A DNA stretch of 64,000 nucleotides from Hippophae tibetana (taxonomy: Eukaryota; Streptophyta; Magnoliopsida; Rosales; Elaeagnaceae), in assembly GCA_037013495.1 (NCBI GenBank), contig CM072803.1, forward strand, positions 49,861,627-49,925,626. The letters are read 5' to 3'. Below are positions 1-11,100 of this stretch, piece by piece. The position numbers and the translations under genes were made by a program. The number at the start of each line of letters is the position of its first letter. Within the stretch, counting starts at the first letter, position 1. Under the pieces are notes generated by a model that was given only the letters and a program-made list of their open reading frames with translations, had not been told where the DNA came from and did not search any database.

Positions 1-2
1 CC

Positions 3-14
3 TTCCAAATGGAA
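3..14 (+). repeat. Short inverted repeat TTCCA-AA-TGGAA at the monomer phase start
   Basis: Five-base arms TTCCA and TGGAA are separated by AA. The motif is present in nearly every monomer and marks the phase used here. It changes in a few copies: AAATGTAAAATG in the C' monomers starting at 23447, 30000, 34923 and 38200, TTCGAAATGG at 54548, TTCCAAGTGG at 51817 and CTCCCAAATGG at 63268. The role is unknown. Confidence 0.7.
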
Positions 15-32
15 AATGTGATGGAAAATGGT
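9..32 (+). repeat. 12-bp internal direct duplication (ATGGAAAATGTG / ATGGAAAATGGT)
   Basis: Bases 9-20 and 21-32 of the reference monomer are tandem 12-mers that match at 10 of 12 positions. The pair is kept in almost all copies, so the duplication predates amplification of the array. Copies with GTGATAAAAAATGG (units starting 45830, 51276, 56192, 61648 and 62727) have lost the second GGA. Confidence 0.75.
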
Positions 33-67
33 TGTTTTAGACATCATTTGTAAACTTTTTGTTACAA

Positions 68-73
68 GCTAGC
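68..73 (+). repeat. GCTAGC palindrome (NheI site) recurring once per monomer
   Basis: GCTAGC occurs in virtually every monomer at about offset 68 (about 60 in deleted units). A digest at this site should therefore give a ladder near 545 bp. Losses include the unit at 17439 (GCTAGG). D' units at 25641, 32738, 36566 and 39843 keep the site but change the next bases to TAAAATT. Confidence 0.85.
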
Positions 74-76
74 AAA

Positions 77-86
77 AATTGCAATT
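77..86 (+). repeat. 10-bp perfect palindrome AATTGCAATT
   Basis: AATTGCAATT is its own reverse complement and lies between the GCTAGC site and the GACGAGG motif. It is conserved in nearly all copies; the unit at 21263 has AATTGTAATT. The role is unknown. Confidence 0.8.
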
Positions 87-137
87 ATGGACGAGGATAA
101 TATTTTCCATCATATTTCTCTACTTTTTACTCTTAGA

Positions 138-154
138 ATAGGTTTGGAACGAAC
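138..154 (-). other. Weak CENP-B-box-like sequence (partial match only)
   Basis: The minus strand reads GTTCGTTCCAAACCTAT. Against the mammalian CENP-B box core NTTCGNNNNANNCGGGN it keeps TTCG, the central A and the C at position 13, but lacks the GGG. In class C and E units the CG is also lost (ATGGGTTTGG with ACCAAC). This is a resemblance worth a binding test, not an identification. CENP-B boxes are known chiefly from mammals, and the host is not known to be one. Confidence 0.15.
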
Positions 155-218
155 ATTCTTAGGGAGAAAAGGGATAACCAAAGTAAATTAATTCCGATGT
201 CATCCAACAAAACCAGAA

Positions 219-236
219 TAACTTATAAATAAGTTA
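219..236 (+). repeat. Palindrome TAACTTAT-AA-ATAAGTTA
   Basis: Eight-base arms around an AA spacer, found in most monomers. The arms are damaged in the C units at 5996 and 10888 (GAAAAACTTAT), in the unit at 19622 (ACTTAGAAATAAG), and on the right in B units from 22899 on (AAGTTTAAAAT). It is the strongest short-range hairpin in the monomer. Confidence 0.75.
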
Positions 237-265
237 AAAATATTAATGTCAAAAAGGAGTTTTAA

Positions 266-310
266 ATGAGAATTGTTGATTTGTTATTTAGAATAATGAA
301 CAAAATGTGA
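266..310 (+). other. 14-codon micro-ORF behind AAGGAG, repeated in nearly every monomer; probably not coding
   Basis: AAGGAG at 254-259 is followed six bases later by ATG and an ORF reading MRIVDLLFRIMNKM, then TGA. The other classes give the same frame with D or Y at residue 5 and I, S, M or V at residue 14. Class D' loses the stop (TGA to GGA) and reads eight codons further, to TAA. All class differences inside it change the amino acid, so it shows no sign of protein-level selection. A Shine-Dalgarno signal would have no meaning in a eukaryotic satellite. The ATG is lost in the unit at 25094 (AAATTAG) and a premature TAG is present in the unit at 11435. I list it because it recurs about 115 times, but I consider it coincidental. 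Confidence 0.25.
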
Positions 311-480
311 AATTTTAATAGTTTTGCATCTTAAGACATAGTAAATTTCAATTAAATATATCATAAATAAAAGAAATAAAACGTGTAGTATTTATTCCGC
401 CAACTTTCTTTTTTAAAATAGACATGAGAAAATGATTATGTTTTATTTCTCACTTATTTATTTTTCCCCATAATCTATGA

Positions 481-490
481 TTTTTTTTTT
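481..490 (+). repeat. Variable poly-T tract near the monomer end
   Basis: A run of seven to about eleven T follows CTATGATTA or CTATGAT. In class F it is split as ATTATTATTTTT. Its length differs between otherwise near-identical units, as expected of polymerase slippage, and accounts for many 1-2 bp differences in monomer length (546, 547, 548). Confidence 0.8.
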
Positions 491-3283
491 ACCTTTGTAA
501 GTCTTAATACCCAGCACTCGCAAATTCATGCAAATTTTATTACCTCCCTTCCAAATGGAAAATGTGATGGAAAATGGTTGTTTTAGACATCATTTGTAAA
601 CTTTTTGTTACATAGCTAGCAAAAATTGCAATTATGAACGAGGATAATATTTTCCATCATATTTCTCTACTTTTTACTCTTAGAATAGGTTTGGAACGAA
701 CATTCTTAGGGAGAAAAGGGATAACCAAAGTCAAATTAATTACGATGCCATCCAACAAAACCAGAATAACTTATAAATAAGTTAAAAATATTAATGTCAA
801 AAAGGAGTGTAAAATGAGAATTGTTTATTTGTTATTTAGAATAATTAACAAAAGTTGAAATTTTAATAGTTTTGCATCTTAAGACATAGTAAATTTCAAT
901 TAAATATATCATAAATAAAAGGAAATAAAACGTGTAGTATTTATTCCCCCAACTTTCTTTTTTAAAATAGACATGAGAAAATGATTATGTTTTATTTCTC
1001 CCTTATTTATTTTTCACCATGATCTATGATTATTTTTTTACCTTTTTAAGTCGTAATACCCAGCACTCGCAAATTCATGGAAAATTTATTACCTCCCTTC
1101 CAAATGGAAAATGTGATGGAAAATGGTTGTTTTAGACATCATTTGTAAACTTTTTGTTACAAGCTAGCAAAAATTGCAATTATGGACGAGGATAATATTT
1201 TCCATCATATTTCTCTACTTTTTACTCTTAGAATAGGTTTGGAAAGAACATTCTTAGGGAGAAAAGGGATAACCAAAGTAAATTGATTGCGATGTCATCC
1301 AACAAAACCAGAATAACTTATAAATAAGTTAAAAATATTAATGTCAAAAAGGAGTTTTAAATGAGAATTGTTGATTTGTTATTTAGAATAATGAACAAAA
1401 TTTGAACTTTTAATAGTTTTGCATCTTAAGACATAGTAAATTTCAATTAAATATATCATAAATAAAAGGAAATAAAACGTGTAGTATTTATTCCGCCAAC
1501 TTTCTTTTTTAAAATAGACATGAGAAAATGATTATGTTTTATTTCTCCCTTATTTATTTTTCACCATGATCTATGATTATTTTTTTACCTTTTTAAGTCT
1601 TAATACCCAGCACTCGCTAATTCATGCAAATTTTATTACCTAGCTTCCAAATGGAAAATGTGATGGAAAATGGTTGTTTTAGACATCATTTGTAAACTTT
1701 TTGTTACAAGCTAGCAAAAATTGCAATTATGGACGAGGATAATATTTTCCATCATATTTCTCTACTTTTTACTCTTAGAATAGGTTTGGAATGAACATTC
1801 TTTGGGAGAAAAGGGATAACCAAAGTAAATTGATTGCGATGTCATCCAACAGAACCAGAATAACTTATAAATAAGTTAAAAATATTAATGTCAAAAAGGA
1901 GTTTTAAATGAGAATTGTTGATTTGTTATTTAGAATAATGAACAAAATTTGAACTTTTAATAGTTTTGCATCTTAAGACATAGTAAATTTCAATTAAATA
2001 TATCATAAATAAAAGGAAATAAAACGTGTAGTATTTATTCCGCCAACTTTCTTTTTTAAAATAGACATGAGAAAATGATTATGTTTTATTTTTCCCTTAT
2101 TTATTTTTCACCATGATCTATGATTATTTTTTTACCTTTTTAAGTCTTAATACCCAGCACTCGCTAATTCATGCAAATTTTATTACCTAGCTTCCAAATG
2201 GAAAATGTGATGGAAAATGGTTGTTTTAGACATCATTTGTAAACTTTTTGTTACAAGCTAGCAAAAATTGCAATTATGGACGAGGATAATATTTTCCATC
2301 ATATTTCTCTACTTTTTACTCTTAGAATAGGTTTGGAATGAACATTCTTAGGGAGAAAAGGGATAACCAAAGTAAATTGATTGCGATGTCATCCAACAGA
2401 ACCAGAATAACTTATAAATAAGTTAAAAATATTAATGTCAAAAAGGAGTTTTAAATGAGAATTGTTGATTTGTTATTTAGAATAATGAACAAAATTTGAA
2501 CTTTTAATAGTTTTGCATCTTAAGACATAGTAAATTTCAATTAAATATATCATAAATAAAAGGAAATAAAACGTGTAGTATTTATTCCGCCAACTTTCTT
2601 TTTTAAAATAGACATGAGAAAATGATTATGTTTTATTTCTCCCTTATTTATTTTTCACCATGATCTATGATTATTTTTTTACCTTTTTAAGTCTTAATAC
2701 CCAGCACTCGCAAATTCATGGAAATTTTATTTCCTCCCTTCCAAATGGAAAATGTGATGGAAAATGGTTGTTTTAGACATCATTTGTAAACTTTTTGTTA
2801 CAAGCTAGCAAAAATTGCAATTATGGACGAGGATAATATTTTCCATCATATTTCTCTACTTTTTACTCTTAGAATAGGTTTGGAACGAACATTCTTAGGG
2901 AGAAAAGGGATAACCAAAGTAAATTGATTGCGATGTCATCCAACAGAACCAGAATAACTTATAAATAAGTTAAAAATATTAATGTCAAAAAGGAGTTTTA
3001 AATGAGAATTGTTGATTTGTTATTTAGAATAATGAACAAAATTTGAACTTTTAATAGTTTTGCATCTTAAGACATAGTAAATTTCAATTAAATATATCAT
3101 AAATAAAAGGAAATAAAACGTGTAGTATTTATTCCGCCAACTTTCTTTTTTAAAATAGACATGAGAAAATGATTATGTTTTATTTCTCCCTTATTTATTT
3201 TTACCATGATCTATGATTATTATTTTTACCTTTGTAAGTCTTAATACCCAGCACTCGCAAATTCATGCAAATTTTATTACCTC

Positions 3284-6200
3284 CCTTCCAAATGGAAAAT
3301 GTGATGGAAAATGGTTGTTTTAGACATCATTTTGTTACATAGCTAGCAAAAATTGCAATTATGAACGAGGATAATATTTTCCATCATATTTCTCTACTTT
3401 TTACTCTTAGAATAGGTTTGGAACGAACATTCTTAGGGAGAAAAGGGATAACCAAAGTCAAATTAATTACGATGCCATCCAACAAAACCAGAATAACTTA
3501 TAAATAAGTTAAAAATATTAATGTCAAAAAGGAGTGTAAAATGAGAATTGTTTATTTGTTATTTAGAATAATGAACAAAAGTTGAAATTTTAATAGTTTT
3601 GCATCTTAAGACATAGTAAATTTCAATTAAATATATCATAAATAAAAGGAAATAAAATGTGTAGTATTTATTCCGCCAACTTTCTTTTTTAAAATAGACA
3701 TGAGAAAATGATTATGTTTTATTTCTCCCTTATTTATTTTTCACCATGATCTATGATTATTTTTTTACCTTTTTAAGTCTTAATACCCAGCACTCGCAAA
3801 TTCATGGAAATTTTATTTCCTCCCTTCCAAATGGAAAATGTGATGGAAAATGGTTGTTTTAGACATCATTTGTAAACTTTTTGTTACAAGCTAGCAAAAA
3901 TTGCAATTATGGACGAGGATAATATTTTCCATCATATTTCTCTACTTTTTACTCTTAGAATAGGTTTGGAACGAACATTCTTAGGGAGAAAAGGGATAAC
4001 CAAAGTAAATTGATTGCGATGTCATCCAACAAAACCAGAATAACTTATAAATAAGTTAAAAATATTAATGTCAAAAAGGAGTTTTAAATGAGAATTGTTG
4101 ATTTGTTATTTAGAATAATGAACAAAATTTGAACTTTTAATAGTTTTGCATCTTAAGACATAGTAAATTTCAATTAAATATATCATAAATAAAAGGAAAT
4201 AAAACGTGTAGTATTTATTCCGCCAACTTTATTTTTTAAAATAGACATGAGAAAATGATTATGTTTTATTTCTCCCTTATTTATTTTGTCCATGATCTAT
4301 GATTATTATTTTTACCTTTGTAAGTCTTAATACCCAGCACTCGCAAATTCATGCAAATTTTATTACCTCCCTTCCAAATGGAAAATGTGATGGAAAATGG
4401 TTGTTTTAGACATCATTTTGTTACATAGCTAGCAAAAATTGCAATTATGGACGAGGATAATATTTTCCATCATATTTCTCTACTTTTTACTCTTAGAATA
4501 GGTTTGGAACGAACATTCTTAGGGAGAAAATGGATAACCAAAGTCAAATTAATTACGATGCCATCCAACAAAACCAGAATAACTTATAAATAAGTTAAAA
4601 ATATTAATGTCAAAAAGGAGTTGAAAATGAGAATTGTTTATTTGTTATTTAGAATAATGAACAAAATTTGAAATTTTAATAGTTTTGCATCTTAAGACAT
4701 AGTAAATTTCAATTAAATATATCACAAATAAAAGGAAATAAAACGTGTAGTATTTATTCCGCCAACTTTCTTTTTTAAAATAGACATGAGAAAATGATTA
4801 TGTTTTATTTCTCCCTTATTTATTTTTCCCCATGATCTATGATTATTTTTTTTACCTTTGTAAGTCTTAATACCCAGCACTCGCAAATTCATGGAAATTT
4901 TATTTCCTCCCTTCCAAATGGAAAATGTGATGGAAAATGGTTGGTTTAGACATCATTTGTAAACTTTTTGTTACAAGCTAGCAAAAATTGCAATTATGGA
5001 CGAGGATAATATTTTCCATCATATTTCTCTACTTTTTACTCTTAGAATAGGTTTGGAACGAACATTCTTAGGGAGAAAAGGGATAACCAAAGTAAATTGA
5101 TTGCGATGTCATCCAACAAAACCAGAATAACTTATAAATAAGTTAAAAATATTAATGTCAAAAAGGGGTTTTAAATGAGAATTGTTGATTTGTTATTTAG
5201 AATAATGAACAAAATTTGAACTTTTAATAGTTTTGCATCTTAAGACATAGTAAATTTCAATTAAATATATCATAAATAAAAGGAAATAAAACGTCTAGTA
5301 TTTATTCCGCCAACTTTCTTTTTTAAAATAGACATGAGAAAATGATTATGTTTTATTTCTCCCTTATTTATTTTTTCCATGATCTATGATTATTATTTTT
5401 ACCTTTGTAAGTCTTAATACCCAGCACTTGCAAATTCATGCAAATTTTATTACCTCCCTTCCAAATGGAAAATGTGATGGAAAATGGTTGTTTTAGACAT
5501 CATTTTGTTACATAGCTAGCAAAAATTGCAATTATGGACGAGGATAATATTTTCCATCATATTTCTCTACTTTTTACTCTTAGAATGGGTTTGGAACCAA
5601 CATTCTTAGGGAGAAAAAGGATAACCAAAGTCAAATTAATTACGATGCCATCCAACAAAACCAGAATAACTTATAAATAAGTTAAAAATATTAATGTCAA
5701 AAAGGAGTTGAAAATGAGAATTGTTTATTTGTTATTTAGAATAATGAACAAAGTTTGAAATTTTAATAGTTTTGCATCTTAAGACATAGTAAATTTCAAT
5801 TAAATATATCATAAATAAAAGGAAATAATACGTGTAGTATTAATTCCGCCAACTTTCTTTTTTAAAATAGACATGAGAAAATGATTATGTTTTATTTCTC
5901 CCTTATTTATTTTTCTCCATTATCTATGATTATTTTTTTACCTTTTTAAGTCTTAATACCCAGCACTCGCAAATTCATGCAAATTTTATTACCTCCCTTC
6001 CAAATGGAAAATGTGATGGAAAATGGTTGTTTTAGACATCATTTGTAAACTTTTTGTTACAAGCTAGCAAAAATTGCAATTATGGACGAGGATAATATTT
6101 TCCATCATATTTCTCTACTTTTTACTCTTAGAATGGGTTTGGAACCAACATTCTTAGGGAGAAAAGGGATAACCAAAGTAAATTGATTGCGATGCCATCC

Positions 6201-8176
6201 AACAAAACCAGAAAAACTTATAAATAAGTTAAAAATATTAATGTCAAAAAGGAGTTGAAAATGAGAATTGTTGATTTGTTATTTAGAATAATGAACAAAA
6301 TGTGAAATTTTAATAGTTTTGCATCTTAAGACATAGTAAATTTCAATTAAATATATCATAAATAAAAGAAATAAAACGTGTAGTATTTATTCCGCCAACT
6401 TTCTTTTTTAAAATAGACATGAGAAAAATGATTATGTTTTATTTCTCCCTTATTTATTTTTCACCATGATCTATGATTATTTTTTTACCTTTTTAAGTCT
6501 TAATACCCAGCACTCGCTAATTCATGCAAATTTTATTACCTAGCTTCCAAATGGAAAATGTGATGGAAAATGGTTGTTTTAGACATCATTTGTAAACTTT
6601 TTGTTATAAGCTAGCAAAAATTGCAATTATGGACGAGGATAATATTTTCCATCATATTTCTCTACTTTTTACTCTTAGAATAGGTTTGGAATGAACATTC
6701 TTAGGGAGAAAAGGGATAACCAAAGTAAATTGATTGCGATGTCATCCAACAAAACCAGAATAACTTATAAATAAGTTAAAAATATTAATGTCAAAAAGGA
6801 GTTTTAAATGAGAATTGTTGATTTGTTATTTAGAATAATGAACAAAATTTGAACTTTTAATAGTTTTGCATCTTAAGACATAGTAAATTTCAATTAAATA
6901 TATCATAAATAAAAGGAAATAAAACGTGTAGTATTTATTCCGCCAACTTTCTTTTTTAAAATAGATATGAGAAAATGATTATGTTTTATTTCTCCCTTAT
7001 TTATTTTTCACCATGATCTATGATTATTTTTTTACCTTTTTAAGTCTTAATACCCAGCACTCGCTAATTCATGCAAATTTTATTACCTAGCTTCCAAATG
7101 GAAAATGTGATGGAAAATGGTTGTTTTAGACATCATTTGTAAACTTTTTGTTACAAGCTAGCAAAAATTGCAATTATGGACGAGGATAATATTTTCCATC
7201 ATATTTCTCTACTTTTTACTCTTAGAATAGGTTTGGAACGAACATTCTTAAGGAGAAAAGGGATAACCAAAGTAAATTGATTGCTATGTCATCCAACAAA
7301 ACCAGAATAACTTATAAATAAGTTAAAAATATTAATGTCAAAAAGGAGTTTTAAATGAGAATTGTTGATTTGTTATTTAGAATAATGAACAAAATTTGAA
7401 CTTTTAATAGTTTTGCATTTTAAGACATAGTAAATTTCAATTAAATATATCATAAATAAAAGGAAATAAAACGTGTAGTATTTATTCCGCCAACTTTCTT
7501 TTTTAAAATAGACATGAGAAAATGATTATGTTTTATTTCTCCCTTATTTATTTTGTCCATGATCTATGATTATTATTTTTACCTTTGTAAGTCTTAATAC
7601 CCAGCACTCGCAAATTCATGCAAATTTTATTACCTCCCTTCCAAATGGAAAATGTGATGGAAAATGGTTGTTTTAGACATCATTTTGTTACATAGCTAGC
7701 AAAAATTGCAATTATGGACGAGGATAATATTTTCCATCATATTTCTCTACTTTTTACTCTTAGAATAGGTTTGGAACGAACATTCTTAGGGAGAAAATGG
7801 ATAACCAAAGTCAAATTAATTACGATGCCATCCAACAAAACCAGAATAACTTATAAATAAGTTAAAAATATTAATGTCAAAAAGGAGTTGAAAATGAGAA
7901 TTGTTTATTTGTTATTTAGAATAATGAACAAAATTTGAAATTTTAATAGTTTTGCATCTTAAGACATAGTAAATTTCAATTAAATATATCACAAATAAAA
8001 GGAAATAAAACGTGTAGTATTTATTCCGCCAACTTTCTTTTTTAAAATAGACATGAGAAAATGATTATGTTTTATTTCTCCCTTATTTATTTTTCCCCAT
8101 GATCTATGATTATTTTTTTTACCTTTGTAAGTCTTAATACCCAGCACTCGCAAATTCATGCAAATTTTATTACCTC
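3284..8176 (+). repeat. 9-mer HOR-1, copy 1 (4893 bp)
   Basis: Units start at 3284 (B with the 10-bp deletion), 3823 (F), 4370 (D), 4910 (F), 5457 (E with deletion), 5996 (C with A tail), 6543 (A), 7090 (A/F) and 7637 (D). The next copy follows with spacing 4893, then 4892, at eight successive units. Private markers shared by both copies include TTGGTTTAG, GTCTAG, AGAAAAACTT, GTTATAAGC and TTGCTATGTC. Confidence 0.92.
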
Positions 8177-11100
8177 CCTTCCAAATGGAAAATGTGATGG
8201 AAAATGGTTGTTTTAGACATCATTTTGTTACATAGCTAGCAAAAATTGCAATTATGAACGAGGATAATATTTTCCATCATATTTCTCTACTTTTTACTCT
8301 TAGAATAGGTTTGGAACGAACATTCTTAGGGAGAAAAGGGATAACCAAAGTCAAATTAATTACGATGCCATCCAACAAAACCAGAATAACTTATAAATAA
8401 GTTAAAAATATTAATGTCAAAAAGGAGTGTAAAATGAGAATTGTTTATTTGTTATTTAGAATAATGAACAAAAGTTGAAATTTTAATAGTTTTGCATCTT
8501 AAGACATAGTAAATTTCAATTAAATATATCATAAATAAAAGGAAATAAAATGTGTAGTATTTATTCCGCCAACTTTCTTTTTTAAAATAGACATGAGAAA
8601 ATGATTATGTTTTATTTCTCCCTTATTTATTTTTCACCATGATCTATGATTATTTTTTTACCTTTTTAAGTCTTAATACCCAGCACTCGCAAATTCATGG
8701 AAATTTTATTTCCTCCCTTCCAAATGGAAAATGTGATGGAAAATGGTTGTTTTAGACATCATTTGTAAACTTTTTGTTACAAGCTAGCAAAAATTGCAAT
8801 TATGGACGAGGATAATATTTTCCATCATATTTCTCTACTTTTTACTCTTAGAATAGGTTTGGAACGAACATTCTTAGGGAGAAAAGGGATAACCAAAGTA
8901 AATTGATTGCGATGTCATCCAACAAAACCAGAATAACTTATAAATAAGTTAAAAATATTAATGTCAAAAAGGAGTTTTAAATGAGAATTGTTGATTTGTT
9001 ATTTAGAATAATGAACAAAATTTGAACTTTTAATAGTTTTGCATCTTATGACATAGTAAATTTCAATTAAATATATCATAAATAAAAGGAAATAAAACGT
9101 GTAGTATTTATTCCGCCAACTTTATTTTTTAAAATAGACATGAGAAAATGATTATGTTTTATTTCTCCCTTATTTATTTTGTCCATGATCTATGATTATT
9201 ATTTTTACCTTTGTAAGTCTTAATACCCAGCACTCGCAAATTCATGCAAATTTTATTACCTCCCTTCCAAATGGAAAATGTGATGGAAAATGGTTGTTTT
9301 AGACATCATTTTGTTACATAGCTAGCAAAAATTGCAATTATGGACGAGGATAATATTTTCCATCATATTTCTCTACTTTTTACTCTTAGAATAGGTTTGG
9401 AACGAACATTCTTAGGGAGAAAATGGATAACCAAAGTCAAATTAATTACGATGCCATCCAACAAAACCAGAATAACTTATAAATAAGTTAAAAATATTAA
9501 TGTCAAAAAGGAGTTGAAAATGAGAATTGTTTATTTGTTATTTAGAATAATGAACAAAATTTGAAATTTTAATAGTTTTGCATCTTAAGACATAGTAAAT
9601 TTCAATTAAATATATCACAAATAAAAGGAAATAAAACGTGTAGTATTTATTCCGCCAACTTTCTTTTTTAAAATAGACATGAGAAAATGATTATGTTTTA
9701 TTTCTCCCTTATTTATTTTTCCCCATGATCTATGATTATTTTTTTTACCTTTGTAAGTCTTAATACCCAGCACTCGCAAATTCATGGAAATTTTATTTCC
9801 TCCCTTCCAAATGGAAAATGTGATGGAAAATGGTTGGTTTAGACATCATTTGTAAACTTTTTGTTACAAGCTAGCAAAAATTGCAATTATGGACGAGGAT
9901 AATATTTTCCATCATATTTCTCTACTTTTTACTCTTAGAATAGGTTTGGAACGAACATTCTTAGGGAGAAAAGGGATAACCAAAGTAAATTGATTGCGAT
10001 GTCATCCAACAAAACCAGAATAACTTATAAATAAGTTAAAAATATTAATGTCAAAAAGGGGTTTTAAATGAGAATTGTTGATTTGTTATTTAGAATAATG
10101 AACAAAATTTGAACTTTTAATAGTTTTGCATCTTAAGACATAGTAAATTTCAATTAAATATATCATAAATAAAAGGAAATAAAACGTCTAGTATTTATTC
10201 CGCCAACTTTCTTTTTTAAAATAGACATGAGAAAAATGATTATGTTTTATTTCTCCCTTATTTATTTTTCCCCATAATCTATGATTTTTTTTACCTTTGT
10301 AAGTCTTAATACCCAGCACTCGCAAATTCATGCAAATTTTATTACCTCCCTTCCAAATGGAAAATGTGATGGAAAATGGTTGTTTTAGACATCATTTTGT
10401 TACATAGCTAGCAAAAATTGCAATTATGAACGAGGATAATATTTTCCATCATATTTCTCTACTTTTTACTCTTAGAATAGGTTTGGAACGAACATTCTTA
10501 GGGAGAAAAGGGATAACCAAAGTCAAATTAATTACGATGCCATCCAACAAAACCAGAATAACTTATAAATAAGTTAAAAATATTAATGTCAAAAAGGAGT
10601 TGAAAATGAGAATTGTTTATTTGTTATTTAGAATAATGAACAAAGTTTGAAATTTTAATAGTTTTGCATCTTAAGACATAGTAAATTTCAATTAAATATA
10701 TCATAAATAAAAGGAAATAATACGTGTAGTATTTATTCCGCCAACTTTCTTTTTTAAAATAGACATGAGAAAATGATTATGTTTTATTTCTGCCTTATTT
10801 ATTTTTCCCCATAATCTATGATTTTTTTTTTACCTTTGTAAGTCTTAATACCCAGCACTCGCAAATTCATGCAAATTTTATTACCTCCCTTCCAAATGGA
10901 AAATGTGATGGAAAATGGTTGTTTTAGACATCATTTGTAAACTTTTTGTTACAAGCTAGCAAAAATTGCAATTATGGACGAGGATAATATTTTCCATCAT
11001 ATTTCTCTACTTTTTACTCTTAGAATGGGTTTGGAACCAACATTCTTAGGGAGAAAAGGGATAACCAAAGTAAATTGATTGCGATGCCATCCAACAAAAC

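Larger units (their letters stand above)
19..112 (+). repeat. 11-bp perfect inverted repeat, TGATGGAAAAT / ATTTTCCATCA
   Basis: Arms at 19-29 and 102-112 are exact reverse complements, and each end could extend by one G-T pair. The loop is 72 bases, or 62 in monomers with the 10-bp deletion. Both arms are conserved in most of the array. It is a candidate cruciform, transcript hairpin or paired protein site; none of these is shown by the sequence alone. Confidence 0.75.
1..546 (+). repeat. Satellite monomer 1, A/C chimera, used here as the coordinate reference
   Basis: Complete 546-bp unit. The front is class A (ACAAGC, ATGGACGAG, CGATGTC, TTTTAAATG) but carries AATTCCGATG in place of GATTGCGATG. 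From the site AATGTGAAAT onward it is class C (AAAAGAAAT, CCCCATAATC, a run of ten T at 481-490). The switch lies between about 265 and 305. This unit is used to place the internal motifs listed below. Confidence 0.9.
1..3283 (+). repeat. Left zone: monomers 1-6, mostly class A
   Basis: Units start at 1 (A/C chimera), 547 (B), 1096 (A), 1643 (A), 2190 (A) and 2737 (A front, F tail). The three at 1096, 1643 and 2190 are near-identical 547-bp tandem copies. The next units share CAACAGAACC (1643, 2190, 2737) and GGAATGAAC (1643, 2190), so this is amplification of single monomers, not a multi-unit repeat. Confidence 0.9.

Noticed and set aside
254..268. Shine-Dalgarno-like AAGGAG plus ATG as a sign of a bacterial genome.
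   Set aside because: It occurs once per satellite unit, with only 14 codons following. A 64-kb gene-free tandem array is not a bacterial arrangement.
481..490. The T run after a short palindrome as an intrinsic terminator.
   Set aside because: No GC-rich stem precedes it, and the run length varies freely between copies.
421..520. TATA-like and poly-A-signal-like strings (AATAAA, TATAAAT) as promoters or polyadenylation sites.
   Set aside because: Such strings are expected by chance in sequence of this composition, and no transcript unit accompanies them.
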